From CCMP332 sp040218795 (GTDB lineage Bacteria; Bacteroidota; Bacteroidia; Cytophagales; CCMP332), in contig JAVJQT010000006.1 of the NCBI GenBank assembly GCA_040218795.1, positions 1 through 64,000 of the forward strand: a stretch of DNA of 64,000 nt, written 5' to 3'. This document shows positions 43,129-51,963 of this stretch, piece after piece. Each line of letters opens with the position of its first letter. Position 1 is the stretch's first letter. The position numbers were made by a program, and so were the translations under genes. Below the pieces are notes generated by a model. The model worked only from the letters and a program-made list of their open reading frames with translations, made no database searches and was not told the origin of the DNA.

Positions 43129-44400
43129 ATGCCTGAAATACAGCCTATTAAGGCTTGGAGATACAATAAGGAGTTATCTGAAAAAATCGATGAACTCACT
43201 TCCCCTCTTTTTGATGTTGTTTCACAAAAACAAAGGGAAAAACTATATCAGAATCCTTTGAACAGCATTCATCTTTCCGTACCAAAAGGCGATGATCCTT
43301 TTCAAACTGCCTTTGATACCTTTAAGGATTGGAAAGAAAAGGGCATTTTAATTAAGGACCCTATTCCGGCTATTTATGTGTATTATCAATATTTTTCTTT
43401 TCCTGGTAGTGAAGAGGAGTTTTGCCGCAAGGGCTTTGTCTGCAATATTAAGGCACATTATTGGCATGAAAATCGAATTCTGCGACATGAAAATACTATT
43501 CCGGAAGCTGTCAACGACCGGATTCAGCTCCTTGAAAAAACACAGCTCAATGTAAGCCCAACGCATGGCCTTTATAAAGATGATGATTTTATCCTTGAAA
43601 AATTTATGGATGAAAGCATGAAAGCCCCTCTTTATGAAGCGGAAGATTATCAGGGTGTAAGAGATGTATTAAGCGTTATTCACGATCAGGAAATAATAGA
43701 ACATTTTCAGAAAACCATTAAGGGAAGACAAATCATACTCGCCGATGGCCACCATCGCTATGAAAGTTCTCTGGTTTACCGGAAAAAAATGGAAGAGAAA
43801 AATCCGGATTCAAATGGTAATGAACCCTACAATTATCATTTGATATATTTAACTAATTCCAGTTCTGATCATTTAAGAATTTTGCCCACCCACAGGCTAG
43901 TTAAAAACCTTCCGGTGATTGATGAAAAGGACATACTGAGAAAACTTGAAAATTATTTTACCATTAGGGAACTGGAAGATCCATACGATGTAAATCAGAT
44001 TATTGCAGGTAAGAAATTTGCCTTCGGTTTGATTTTCAAAAATACCACCTATAAAATCAGACTCAAAGAAGGACTGGAAAAAACCATTAGCTGGAAATTT
44101 CCAGATGTAGTGAAAAATCTGGATTTAACCGTTTTACACTATTTCTTTATTGAGAAAGTACTGGAAATTAAGGGAAAGGACCAGCGTTCGGACACCCATT
44201 TGGAGTTTGAAAGAAATTTTTCCACCTGTTTGTCAAAGGTTCAGAAAGGGGAAGCACAAATAGCATTGATCACCAACGATATAAAAATGCATGAAATTCT
44301 GGATGTTTGTCATTCCGGATTCACAATGCCGCAGAAAAGCACCTATTTCTATCCTAAAGCGATCTGTGGGTTCTTATTTAATTCTATTGATGACAATTAA
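43129..44400 (+). CDS. DUF1015 family protein
   Basis: A 423-aa soluble protein of the DUF1015 family: IQPIKAWRYNKEL at the start, DGHHRYESSLVYR in the middle (about 206-218) and PHRLVKNLP-like THRLVKNLP. It lies six bases after accC and so is probably co-transcribed. The DUF1015 group has been suggested to bind ligands in amino-acid or sugar metabolism; the role is not established. It overlaps the flavoprotein gene on the other strand by four bases. Confidence 0.83.
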   Translation: MPEIQPIKAWRYNKELSEKIDELTSPLFDVVSQKQREKLYQNPLNSIHLSVPKGDDPFQTAFDTFKDWKEKGILIKDPIPAIYVYYQYFSFPGSEEEFCRKGFVCNIKAHYWHENRILRHENTIPEAVNDRIQLLEKTQLNVSPTHGLYKDDDFILEKFMDESMKAPLYEAEDYQGVRDVLSVIHDQEIIEHFQKTIKGRQIILADGHHRYESSLVYRKKMEEKNPDSNGNEPYNYHLIYLTNSSSDHLRILPTHRLVKNLPVIDEKDILRKLENYFTIRELEDPYDVNQIIAGKKFAFGLIFKNTTYKIRLKEGLEKTISWKFPDVVKNLDLTVLHYFFIEKVLEIKGKDQRSDTHLEFERNFSTCLSKVQKGEAQIALITNDIKMHEILDVCHSGFTMPQKSTYFYPKAICGFLFNSIDDN

Positions 44401-45887
44401 GCCAGGACTTTCCAATCGGAATAATTGCCTTCGCAATATCTTTTGCAAGAGATTTTGTGATGCATGACGCCCGGTTTGATAATGCTATTTCCTAAAAACA
44501 TCCTGACACATTCCTGAATACCTTCTATAATTGAAGGATGCGGATGAATAAGTTCGGCCAGTTCTTCTATGCCTTTTCCTGTGGCAATGAGCAAAGCAAC
44601 GGCCTGTATGGCACTGGATGCATGTTCTCCAAGTGCGCGCATTCCCAATATTTTCATCTCATCATCATCAGTGACCAGGATTTTAAAGAATCCCTGCGTG
44701 TTTCTCATGGCAATTGCCCTTGCAATGCATTCAAAACCCAAACTCACAACCTTATAATCTATCCCCTGTTTTTGAGCCATTTGTTCGTTCATTCCCACCC
44801 CGGCTGTTTCAGGTGTTAAAAACATTATTGTAGAAATATTATCATACATCATGTTCTTTTTGGGCTTCCCATATATTTTTTCTACCGCATAGCGCCCCTC
44901 CAGTTCTCCAACATTTACAAGTGCAATGTCTGCGGTTAAATCTCCGACGGCATAGATATTTTTAATACTTGTTTGCGTGTCTTCATCAATAATATGACCC
45001 CTATCACTCATTTTTATACCCACGCGCCCCAAACCCAAGCCCTCAATATTTGGTACTCTTCCAATCGAAATAAGGGCTTTCTCCACTCTGAATTTATTGA
45101 TCTTTCCGTCGATGCGAGAAATGGTTTCGTATTCCACCTCTCCATCCACTATTTTCATGGAGTTGAGATCGGTATTTCTGTGAATGATAACGCCTTTTTT
45201 CTCAAGATTTTCTTCTATAATGCTTGTAATATCCGGGTCTTCAAAAGGTAGAATTCTTTGATCTCTTGCAATAATATGCACTTCGGTTTCGCCAAAATTG
45301 CTAAATATAGTAGCGAATTCGCAACCTATCACACCTGCCCCTACAATCAATAGACTTTTGGGATAGTCTTCGATTGAATTAATACCATCACTGGTGACCA
45401 CAATTTTTTCATCTATGGGTATGTCCTTTATATATCGCGGCCTAGAACCTGTAGCCAATACAATGTTTTCACCCCAAACAACAAATTCCTCTTCATCTGT
45501 AAGAATCGATACCTCATTTTTTGTCTGCAGGCTCGCAGTTCCTTTTATGCTGGTAAAAGCTGAATTGTTTAAGTTTCTGAGCCAAGTTATTTGTTCTTCA
45601 AGAATGTTATTTCTCTCTTTGGCCGCCTGATCTACACTATCTTTTATTCTTTTGAATGGAACATCCGGAGCTGTTACGTTAAAAGTTTTAAGATTTTCAT
45701 GATAGGCCAAAGCCTGCCGTGAAAGTTCCCAGAATGTTTTCGAAGTAAGCGCACCATTGTAAATTCCTGCCCCGCCTATCCTGTCTTTCTCAACTAAAAG
45801 GACTTTTTTGTTAAAGTCAACACCTCGCATTGCGGCCGCATAACCCGAAGGTCCGCCCCCAATTACGATAAGATCGTATTTCTCCAT
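44397..45887 (-). CDS. SthA/lipoamide-dehydrogenase-like flavoprotein lacking redox cysteines
   Basis: A 496-aa pyridine-nucleotide-disulfide oxidoreductase-type protein from the ATG at 45887 (an earlier TTG at 45893 adds two residues). The FAD motif is VIGGGPSGYAAA (about 8-19), the NAD(P) motif is LIVGAGVIGCEFATIF, and the late TS-IKNIYAVGDLTADIALVNVGELEGRYAV and EHASSAIQAVALL motifs are typical. At residues 38-52, where lipoamide dehydrogenase has GGTCLNxGCIPSK, this protein reads GGAGIYNGALTSKTF, so both cysteines are lost. Soluble transhydrogenase (SthA) also lacks a disulfide, making it the nearest guess. Confidence 0.8.
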   Translation of the reverse strand: MEKYDLIVIGGGPSGYAAAMRGVDFNKKVLLVEKDRIGGAGIYNGALTSKTFWELSRQALAYHENLKTFNVTAPDVPFKRIKDSVDQAAKERNNILEEQITWLRNLNNSAFTSIKGTASLQTKNEVSILTDEEEFVVWGENIVLATGSRPRYIKDIPIDEKIVVTSDGINSIEDYPKSLLIVGAGVIGCEFATIFSNFGETEVHIIARDQRILPFEDPDITSIIEENLEKKGVIIHRNTDLNSMKIVDGEVEYETISRIDGKINKFRVEKALISIGRVPNIEGLGLGRVGIKMSDRGHIIDEDTQTSIKNIYAVGDLTADIALVNVGELEGRYAVEKIYGKPKKNMMYDNISTIMFLTPETAGVGMNEQMAQKQGIDYKVVSLGFECIARAIAMRNTQGFFKILVTDDDEMKILGMRALGEHASSAIQAVALLIATGKGIEELAELIHPHPSIIEGIQECVRMFLGNSIIKPGVMHHKISCKRYCEGNYSDWKVLA

Positions 45888-45949
45888 ATTCAAGTATTCG
45901 TGAAAATAAAGATATTACAATTTTAAATATTGAAAATTTAAATAAAGCT

Positions 45950-47602
45950 TTATTGAACAGGCAGGTCGAGCCAGGATTCTATTTTAAAATGCTGTTCTGC
46001 ACGGCCGGAAAAATCCAGTGCTCTGTTGTCAATGTCATCACCTTTTGAATTGGCCTCTACTGTTTGCCAATTGCCACGTGTAAATTTAAAATAGGCCGTC
46101 CCCTTATAAACAGGCAAATCAATATAGTACTTGCCGTCAGGACTCATTTTTAATCTAAATCTGGAAGCACGGGGATCCCAGTCATTGAGATTTGAAGCAA
46201 AATAAATATCGGCGCCCGGAGGAGTATTTTCAGGATATTCATCAATTACCACTCTTATTGCTTTGTAATTTTTTCGATACAAGTCGAGCCAGTTCTCAAT
46301 CCGCACTTCAACTTTTTCTTCGCCGTCGAACTTAAAAAATCGATTTTTTATTTTTCTTCCGTACAAATCCACTTCTTCCGTTTCCCATTTTCCCCTGGTA
46401 AATTTGTACTCTACTGTTCTTGATTTTCTTGGAATACTTACCGATAAATTACCTTTTGAATTGGGTTTTAAACGGTATTGAAATTCATCCGGATTCCAAT
46501 TATTGAAGCTTCCCGTGATGTATAAATCATCACTGTTTGGCGTGTTTTCCGGTAATTTTACTACTTCAAAAGTGATGTATTTGGAACGCTGTGTGTTATA
46601 AAGGTCCTTCCAGCCATCAATGTTAAATCGAATCGTATCGATGTCGGAAAATTCATGGACGTAATTGTTTTTGGTGTTCCCGTTTTTATCTACTTCTTCT
46701 GTTTTCCAGGAACCCCTGGTAAATTTAAACTCAATTTTATCTCCCTTTCGCGGTAAACTAAAGTAGTATTTGCCATTGAAATTTTTCATGAGGAAGTTCT
46801 TATCTCTGGGATACCAACCATTAAAATCGCCGGCAATATAAATGTCTGCAAATGGCGGTGTGTTTTCCGGAACTGAATTTATAACTATGGTAACATTGTT
46901 GTTCACCGGTTTAACCATGTCTTCCCAGCTATCAACTTTCAATTTTATTGTATCGCCCGGCGAATAAGAAATATTTCGAATGGGTGCTTCATTTCCATAA
47001 ACATCCGCTTCGGATTTGCTCAAATCTCCTCTGGTAACTTTTACACTTAATAGTTCTGTGTTTTTGGGTTTTGGAATTGTAAGTAAATATTCACCGGTTC
47101 CACTGTCTTTCGTAAAATAGCTCGAACTATCCCCAGGATTCCACAAATTGTAATTCCCCGCCAGCGTCAATGGTTCATCCTGGGGGGTGTTTTCCGGAAC
47201 TTCTAATTTGAAGGTGATATGCCCGCAGAGTAAAGGTTCAACATCCTTCCAGCTTTTGATTTCGGCAATTACGGTTTTCTCGTTTTCCTTAATTACCCTA
47301 TTGTTCATGTGGTAGCCACAAATATCCGTTTCAATGGAAGACAACTCTCCCCTACTGATTTTGTATTCGATTGTTCCAAATCCTCTGGGTATACTTATTG
47401 AATAATTGCTGTCTTCATCCATTTTCAATTGATAGCTGGGATCTCCCGGATCCCAATAATTGAAATTGCCCATCACATAAAGCCTTGAGCCGGGCGGTGT
47501 ATTAGGAGGTATTTCAGTAACACGAATCGTCACTTCTCTACATGAGAATAGAGAAAATAACATCGAGAAAATTAACAATATGGTATTAAATGAAAAATGC
47601 AT
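45950..47602 (-). CDS. Lipoprotein of five tandem CBM20-like beta-sandwich repeats
   Basis: A 550-aa lipoprotein (lipidated Cys21 after a hydrophobic signal) composed of five repeats of 102-109 residues: about 22-127, 128-236, 237-341, 342-448 and 449-550. Each has PENTP, a GNFNxWxP core, KFTRGxWxTEEVD and a closing W-x-D. This is the pattern of starch-binding CBM20/E-set-type domains seen in amylase-related proteins. No catalytic domain is present. The ATG at 47602 shares one base with the TAA of the response-regulator gene. It may bind glucans or sense an outside sugar. Confidence 0.78.
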   Translation of the reverse strand: MHFSFNTILLIFSMLFSLFSCREVTIRVTEIPPNTPPGSRLYVMGNFNYWDPGDPSYQLKMDEDSNYSISIPRGFGTIEYKISRGELSSIETDICGYHMNNRVIKENEKTVIAEIKSWKDVEPLLCGHITFKLEVPENTPQDEPLTLAGNYNLWNPGDSSSYFTKDSGTGEYLLTIPKPKNTELLSVKVTRGDLSKSEADVYGNEAPIRNISYSPGDTIKLKVDSWEDMVKPVNNNVTIVINSVPENTPPFADIYIAGDFNGWYPRDKNFLMKNFNGKYYFSLPRKGDKIEFKFTRGSWKTEEVDKNGNTKNNYVHEFSDIDTIRFNIDGWKDLYNTQRSKYITFEVVKLPENTPNSDDLYITGSFNNWNPDEFQYRLKPNSKGNLSVSIPRKSRTVEYKFTRGKWETEEVDLYGRKIKNRFFKFDGEEKVEVRIENWLDLYRKNYKAIRVVIDEYPENTPPGADIYFASNLNDWDPRASRFRLKMSPDGKYYIDLPVYKGTAYFKFTRGNWQTVEANSKGDDIDNRALDFSGRAEQHFKIESWLDLPVQ

Positions 47603-48369
47603 TAATTGTCCATCCACTTAAGAAAATCACTTACTTTCACTCGACTCACCAGCACTTTATCCCCGGAATCCGGATTTAAATCAACTTTTAAACGACTGTT
47701 GAAATATTTATGAACTTTGGCGATGCTTTCAATATTTGAAACGTAGGTCCTGTTTAATCTGAAAAACTCCTTTGGATCAAGCATTGCTGTTAATTCCTCT
47801 AAAGTGTATTCAATGATGTGTTTTTTTCCTTGTTTATCGATCAGGTAAACAATGTTATTATCTGCTTTGAAATAAGCCACATCGCGAGAGTCAATTTTTA
47901 TGTATTGATCACCCACTTTTGAAACAAAGCGTTTTTTAAACTCCTTTCCCGAGTAATTGAGCATTTCCCTTACTTTTTTTATGCTTTCATCAAGTTCATT
48001 GGATGAAAACTGCGCTTTTATTCCCTTGTATTTCTCAAGCGCTGTCTGAAGGTCTTTTGGCTCTATGGGTTTTAAAAGGTAATCTATACTGTTAAGCTTA
48101 AAAGCCTCAAGTGCATATTCATTAAAAGCTGTCGTGAAAATTACCGGTGCGTTTATTTTTACACTTTTGAATATTTCAAATGACAGTCCATCGGATAATT
48201 GTATATCGAGAAACACAAGATCCGGTGAAGCATTTGATGAGAACCACTCAATACCGTCTTCCACTGAATCTATTTTATCAATGATCTCAATGTCCGGTTC
48301 AATATTTTTTAAAAGACGTTCCAGTTCAATTTGTGCTACTGGTTCGTCTTCAACGATTAAGACTTTCAT
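47602..48369 (-). CDS. LytTR-type response regulator
   Basis: A 255-aa two-component regulator. The receiver domain has phosphoacceptor Asp55 in PDLVFLDIQLSDG, with acidic residues EDEP at 7-10 and Lys in YLLKPIEP. The C-terminal LytTR DNA-binding domain spans about 155-250 (FVSKVGDQYIKIDSRDVAYF; FFRLNRTYVSNIESI). It overlaps the sensor kinase upstream by four bases and the repeat lipoprotein downstream by one base, forming a three-gene operon. Target promoters are not visible. Confidence 0.92.
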   Translation of the reverse strand: MKVLIVEDEPVAQIELERLLKNIEPDIEIIDKIDSVEDGIEWFSSNASPDLVFLDIQLSDGLSFEIFKSVKINAPVIFTTAFNEYALEAFKLNSIDYLLKPIEPKDLQTALEKYKGIKAQFSSNELDESIKKVREMLNYSGKEFKKRFVSKVGDQYIKIDSRDVAYFKADNNIVYLIDKQGKKHIIEYTLEELTAMLDPKEFFRLNRTYVSNIESIAKVHKYFNSRLKVDLNPDSGDKVLVSRVKVSDFLKWMDN

Positions 48370-49475
48370 ATAAGCGGAATTATAACTCTAAAATTATCTT
48401 CAGTGCTTTGAATTTCAACTTTCCTATCGGTTAAAAACTCATAACGTTTTTGAATATTTTTTAATCCTATTTCAGTGGATTCTTCTTTTTCCAGTTTAGG
48501 CTGGAGGTTATTTATAACTTCAATTTTGTTGTCATCTATACTTTTAATTTCAATTTGAAGTGGTTTTTTAGCCGATATTACATTGTGTTTAATGGCATTT
48601 TCAATTAACATCTGCAAACTCAATGGAGCTATGTTCAAGGATTTATAAACCTCAGCGATGTCAATACTTATATGAAGGTTATTCGAAAACCGAAGTCCGA
48701 CCAGATAAGTATAAGAATTAAGCAATTCCAGTTCTTTATCTAGAGTATGAATATTTTCTTTTTCCTTAAGCAAATTTCTATATAGTCTTGAAAGCTGTCT
48801 GATAAATTCGCTGGCCATATCGGCATTGGTATGAACAAGCCCGGAAAGCGTATTTAAACTGTTAAATAAAAAATGCGGATTAATCTGAGTCTTTAACATG
48901 CCAAACTCAAAGGCCAGATTCTCTTTCTTGAATGATTCTAACTCCGCAAGAGAAACCCTCCAGCGATTAACTAAGAAATAACTTAAATCTCCTACCACAA
49001 AAAGCAAGGTAAATACTCCCACTACAATCAGATTTACGAATTCTTCTATCACATTGACATACGTATTGTCCCAGTTAAAATATGCGATCATCACTCGAAA
49101 CAATGCAATTATTACTATAGATAGTGTGACATCAACAAGAGCCTGGATAAAAAACCGACGAACGGGATTTCTGTCCCAGGGAAAAGAATAATTCAGCTGT
49201 TCATTAATGGTTTTAAGACTTTGATAAATCAGCCAGGCTATAAATCCGGCTCCCAGATACACCAAACCGTTTTCAAAAAGCGGGTAGTTTCTAAATTTTA
49301 GGTTTAGGATTACATCAATGGTAATTTTAATTATTACACCAATCATGAAGATTGACGGAATTTTCAGGATTCTTAATATTGGATGTGTCTTTGGATAATA
49401 AGCGTTGTTCATCACCGGCCTGAAAATACGAATATTTGGAGCAGAATGCGCATCTAGAGAGTAAGACTGCACCAT
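48366..49475 (-). CDS. LytS-type sensor histidine kinase
   Basis: A 369-aa membrane kinase of the His_kinase (PF06580) class. Four hydrophobic segments (about 40-58, 70-86, 110-131, 147-168) precede the phosphorylated His201 in QINPHFLFNSLNTL; the ATP-binding part has LIENAIKHN and GLKNIQKRYEFL. No extracellular sensor domain is seen, so sensing is within the membrane. An internal ATG (residue 22, 49412) is a possible alternative start. It leads the kinase-regulator-CBM lipoprotein operon. Confidence 0.9.
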   Translation of the reverse strand: MVQSYSLDAHSAPNIRIFRPVMNNAYYPKTHPILRILKIPSIFMIGVIIKITIDVILNLKFRNYPLFENGLVYLGAGFIAWLIYQSLKTINEQLNYSFPWDRNPVRRFFIQALVDVTLSIVIIALFRVMIAYFNWDNTYVNVIEEFVNLIVVGVFTLLFVVGDLSYFLVNRWRVSLAELESFKKENLAFEFGMLKTQINPHFLFNSLNTLSGLVHTNADMASEFIRQLSRLYRNLLKEKENIHTLDKELELLNSYTYLVGLRFSNNLHISIDIAEVYKSLNIAPLSLQMLIENAIKHNVISAKKPLQIEIKSIDDNKIEVINNLQPKLEKEESTEIGLKNIQKRYEFLTDRKVEIQSTEDNFRVIIPLI

Positions 49476-49584
49476 GGAATTATGATTAAATCAAGCTCTC
49501 AAAATTCTACTTAATAATAGTATTTATGAGACTCCGAATGGTGTACTTTAATATTTCAATTGTGAAGTGAAGATTTTCAAGGGT

Positions 49585-49612
49585 AAAAAAAAGCCCTGAT
49601 TTCTCAGGGCTT
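49585..49612 (-). terminator. Terminator of the glnN gene
   Basis: AAGCCCTGA and TCAGGGCTT (49591-49599 and 49604-49612) form a perfect nine-bp stem. On the minus strand an eight-T run follows. Confidence 0.9.
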
Positions 49613-49617
49613 GCATT

Positions 49618-51780
49618 TTATCGAATAAATAACATTTCACGATACTTGACCAGAGGCCAATCTTCATCGTTGACAAGCAATTCAAGCTTATCCACTGCAT
49701 ATCTAATCTTTTCGAAGTATTTGCCTTTTACTTCATCGCAATAGCCTATGGCTCTTTTTCTTGAATCTACCAGTTTATTCAGTTTTTTCCTGGCTTCTGT
49801 CATTTCCTTACAGTACGACTGAATGCTATTGATATATCCTGAAATTTCCTTGATGGTTTCCAAGGCATCTTTATTATCTATTCCCAAACCTTTTAAGCCA
49901 TTGGCATTTTGTATTAAAATGTTCTGATAATTTACAGCTGTAGGAATGACATGGTTCATGGCTAAGTCAGCCATTACACGACTTTCAATCTGAACCTTCA
50001 TGATATAGTTTTCAAGCATGATTTCATGTCTTGCTTCCAGTTCTTTTTCATGACAGACTCCGTGCTTTTTATAGAGCTTGACGATCTTTTCAGATACATA
50101 AGCATCCAAAGCTCTTGGAGTGTCTTTTATATTTTCAAGACCTCTTTTGGCCGCTTCTTTTACCCATTCATCTGAATAACCATCGCCTTCAAATCGACGT
50201 TTCTTTGAGTCTTTTATGTATTTCCTTAGTATTTCTACGATGGCCAGTCTTTTTTCCTTGCCTTTTTCAGTTGCTTTTTTGTAGTCTTCGTTAAACTGAC
50301 TGAGCTGTTCGGCAACAACGAGGTTTAGTGCAGTCATGGGCTGAGCTACATTGGCATCGGATCCAACTGCTCTGAATTCAAATTTGTTTCCGGTAAAAGC
50401 AAAAGGCGATGTTCTGTTTCTATCTGTATTATCCAAAATAATTTCAGGAATTTTATCAATCCCCAATTTCATATAAAGATTGTCGCCTTTTTCAATTTTT
50501 AAATTGCCATTGTCCTCAAGCTCATCCAATACGGCTGTGAGCTGCTCTCCAATAAACGCAGAAATAATTGCAGGTGGTGCTTCGTTAGCCCCAAGTCTGA
50601 AATCATTTCCCGCCGAAGCGATACTTGCTCTTAATAGGTCGGCGTATTGGTCTACTGCTTTTAGGGTACAAACAAAAAATACCAAAAATTGCAGGTTTTC
50701 TCTTGCACTGCTGCTGGGTTGAAATAAATTGACACCGGTATTGGTAATTAATGACCAGTTATTGTGTTTTCCATTTCCATTTAATCCGGCAAATGGTTTT
50801 TCATGAAACAAAACTTTTAGGTCATGCTTTTCAGCTACCTTATTCATCACATCCATTAATAGCTGATTGTGATCTGTCGCTTTGTTAATTTCTTCAAACT
50901 TGGGTGCTACTTCAAACTGACTAGGCGCTACTTCATTATGACGAGTGCTAACAGGTATTCCCAGTTTCAATGCTTCTATTTCAAAATGTCGCATAAACCG
51001 ATGAATACGAGGAGGAATGGATCCAAAATAATGATCATCCAATTGCTGGCCCCTTGCAGGGTTATGGCCAAAAACAGTTCTTCCGGCCATTACAAGATCC
51101 GGACGTGCAGCATACAATGCCTTATCAATTACAAAATATTCCTGCTCGACGCCCAAAGATGCCGTTACTCGCGATACATTCCGGTCAAATATTTTGCAGG
51201 TTTCTGTGGCGGCCTTATCAATGGCTTCAACGGCTTTCAACAAAGGGGCTTTATAATCCAGGGCTTCTCCGGTATATGAAACAAATACGGTCGGGATGCA
51301 AAGGGTGTGATTCATTATAAACATAGGAGAACTCGGGTCCCATGCGGTATATCCCCTGGCTTCAAATGTACTTCTTATGCCACCACTCGGAAAAGATGAG
51401 GCATCGGGTTCTTGCTGAACGAGCGCCGATCCCTTAAATTTTTCAATTTTATCACCTGAATCAAAAAATGAATCGTGTTTCTCAGCCGTAGCACCGGTCA
51501 GGGGTTGAAACCAATGGGTATAATGAGTAGCAGCTTTTCCTACCGCCCAGTTTCTTGCAGCTGAAGCAACTACATCGGCTGTTTCTTTGTCGATTTTTGT
51601 GCCTCTGCTGATGGCCTGTTCTACTTTGTCAAAAACATCAGATGACAATTTAATTTTCATTTTTTCAAGATCGAAAACTTCCATAGCGAAATACTCCGAA
51701 GCTCGGTCCGATGGAGTTTCCACATGTTTTTCCGGTCTGTTTTGGGCTAATTGTAGTGCTGTGATCCTAAATTGTGACAT
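49618..51780 (-). CDS. glnN: Glutamine synthetase type III
   Basis: Makes glutamine from glutamate, ammonia and ATP. At 720 aa it is the long GSIII type of Bacteroidota and cyanobacteria rather than the 440-470-aa GSI. Motifs: YFVID... at the metal site (LGVEQEYFVIDK), NHGKHNNWS-like GLNGNGKHNNWSLITNTG (about 328-345) and EAPPAIISAFIGEQ. Many Cys-free helices fill the C-terminal third. It has its own -7 box and terminator. Regulation by nitrogen is expected from the family but not seen directly. Confidence 0.94.
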   Translation of the reverse strand: MSQFRITALQLAQNRPEKHVETPSDRASEYFAMEVFDLEKMKIKLSSDVFDKVEQAISRGTKIDKETADVVASAARNWAVGKAATHYTHWFQPLTGATAEKHDSFFDSGDKIEKFKGSALVQQEPDASSFPSGGIRSTFEARGYTAWDPSSPMFIMNHTLCIPTVFVSYTGEALDYKAPLLKAVEAIDKAATETCKIFDRNVSRVTASLGVEQEYFVIDKALYAARPDLVMAGRTVFGHNPARGQQLDDHYFGSIPPRIHRFMRHFEIEALKLGIPVSTRHNEVAPSQFEVAPKFEEINKATDHNQLLMDVMNKVAEKHDLKVLFHEKPFAGLNGNGKHNNWSLITNTGVNLFQPSSSARENLQFLVFFVCTLKAVDQYADLLRASIASAGNDFRLGANEAPPAIISAFIGEQLTAVLDELEDNGNLKIEKGDNLYMKLGIDKIPEIILDNTDRNRTSPFAFTGNKFEFRAVGSDANVAQPMTALNLVVAEQLSQFNEDYKKATEKGKEKRLAIVEILRKYIKDSKKRRFEGDGYSDEWVKEAAKRGLENIKDTPRALDAYVSEKIVKLYKKHGVCHEKELEARHEIMLENYIMKVQIESRVMADLAMNHVIPTAVNYQNILIQNANGLKGLGIDNKDALETIKEISGYINSIQSYCKEMTEARKKLNKLVDSRKRAIGYCDEVKGKYFEKIRYAVDKLELLVNDEDWPLVKYREMLFIR

Positions 51781-51819
51781 TTTTCAATATTTTTTTTGTG
51801 CTATGGGTTATTTTCAAAC

Positions 51820-51827
51820 CAAAAATA
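51820..51827 (-). promoter_or_regulatory. -7 box upstream of glnN
   Basis: TATTTTTG matches TAnnTTTG on the minus strand; the leader to the ATG (51780) is about 35 bases. No clean -33 TTG at the expected distance. Confidence 0.5.
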
Positions 51828-51947
51828 CATTGTTTTACAAATTTTATTCTCATTTAGGGTATTTTTTTATCCACATTTGAATATTTTGTTGATTTTGATT
51901 ATTTGCATCCATCAATTAACCAATTAACCCTATTCGTATTTTATTTT

Positions 51948-51955
51948 TAATTTTG
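51948..51955 (+). promoter_or_regulatory. -7 box upstream of mtaB
   Basis: TAATTTTG matches TAnnTTTG. The ATG at 51964 is nine bases after it, so the 5' leader would be at most a few bases. Confidence 0.45.
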
Positions 51956-51963
51956 CCGACCCA

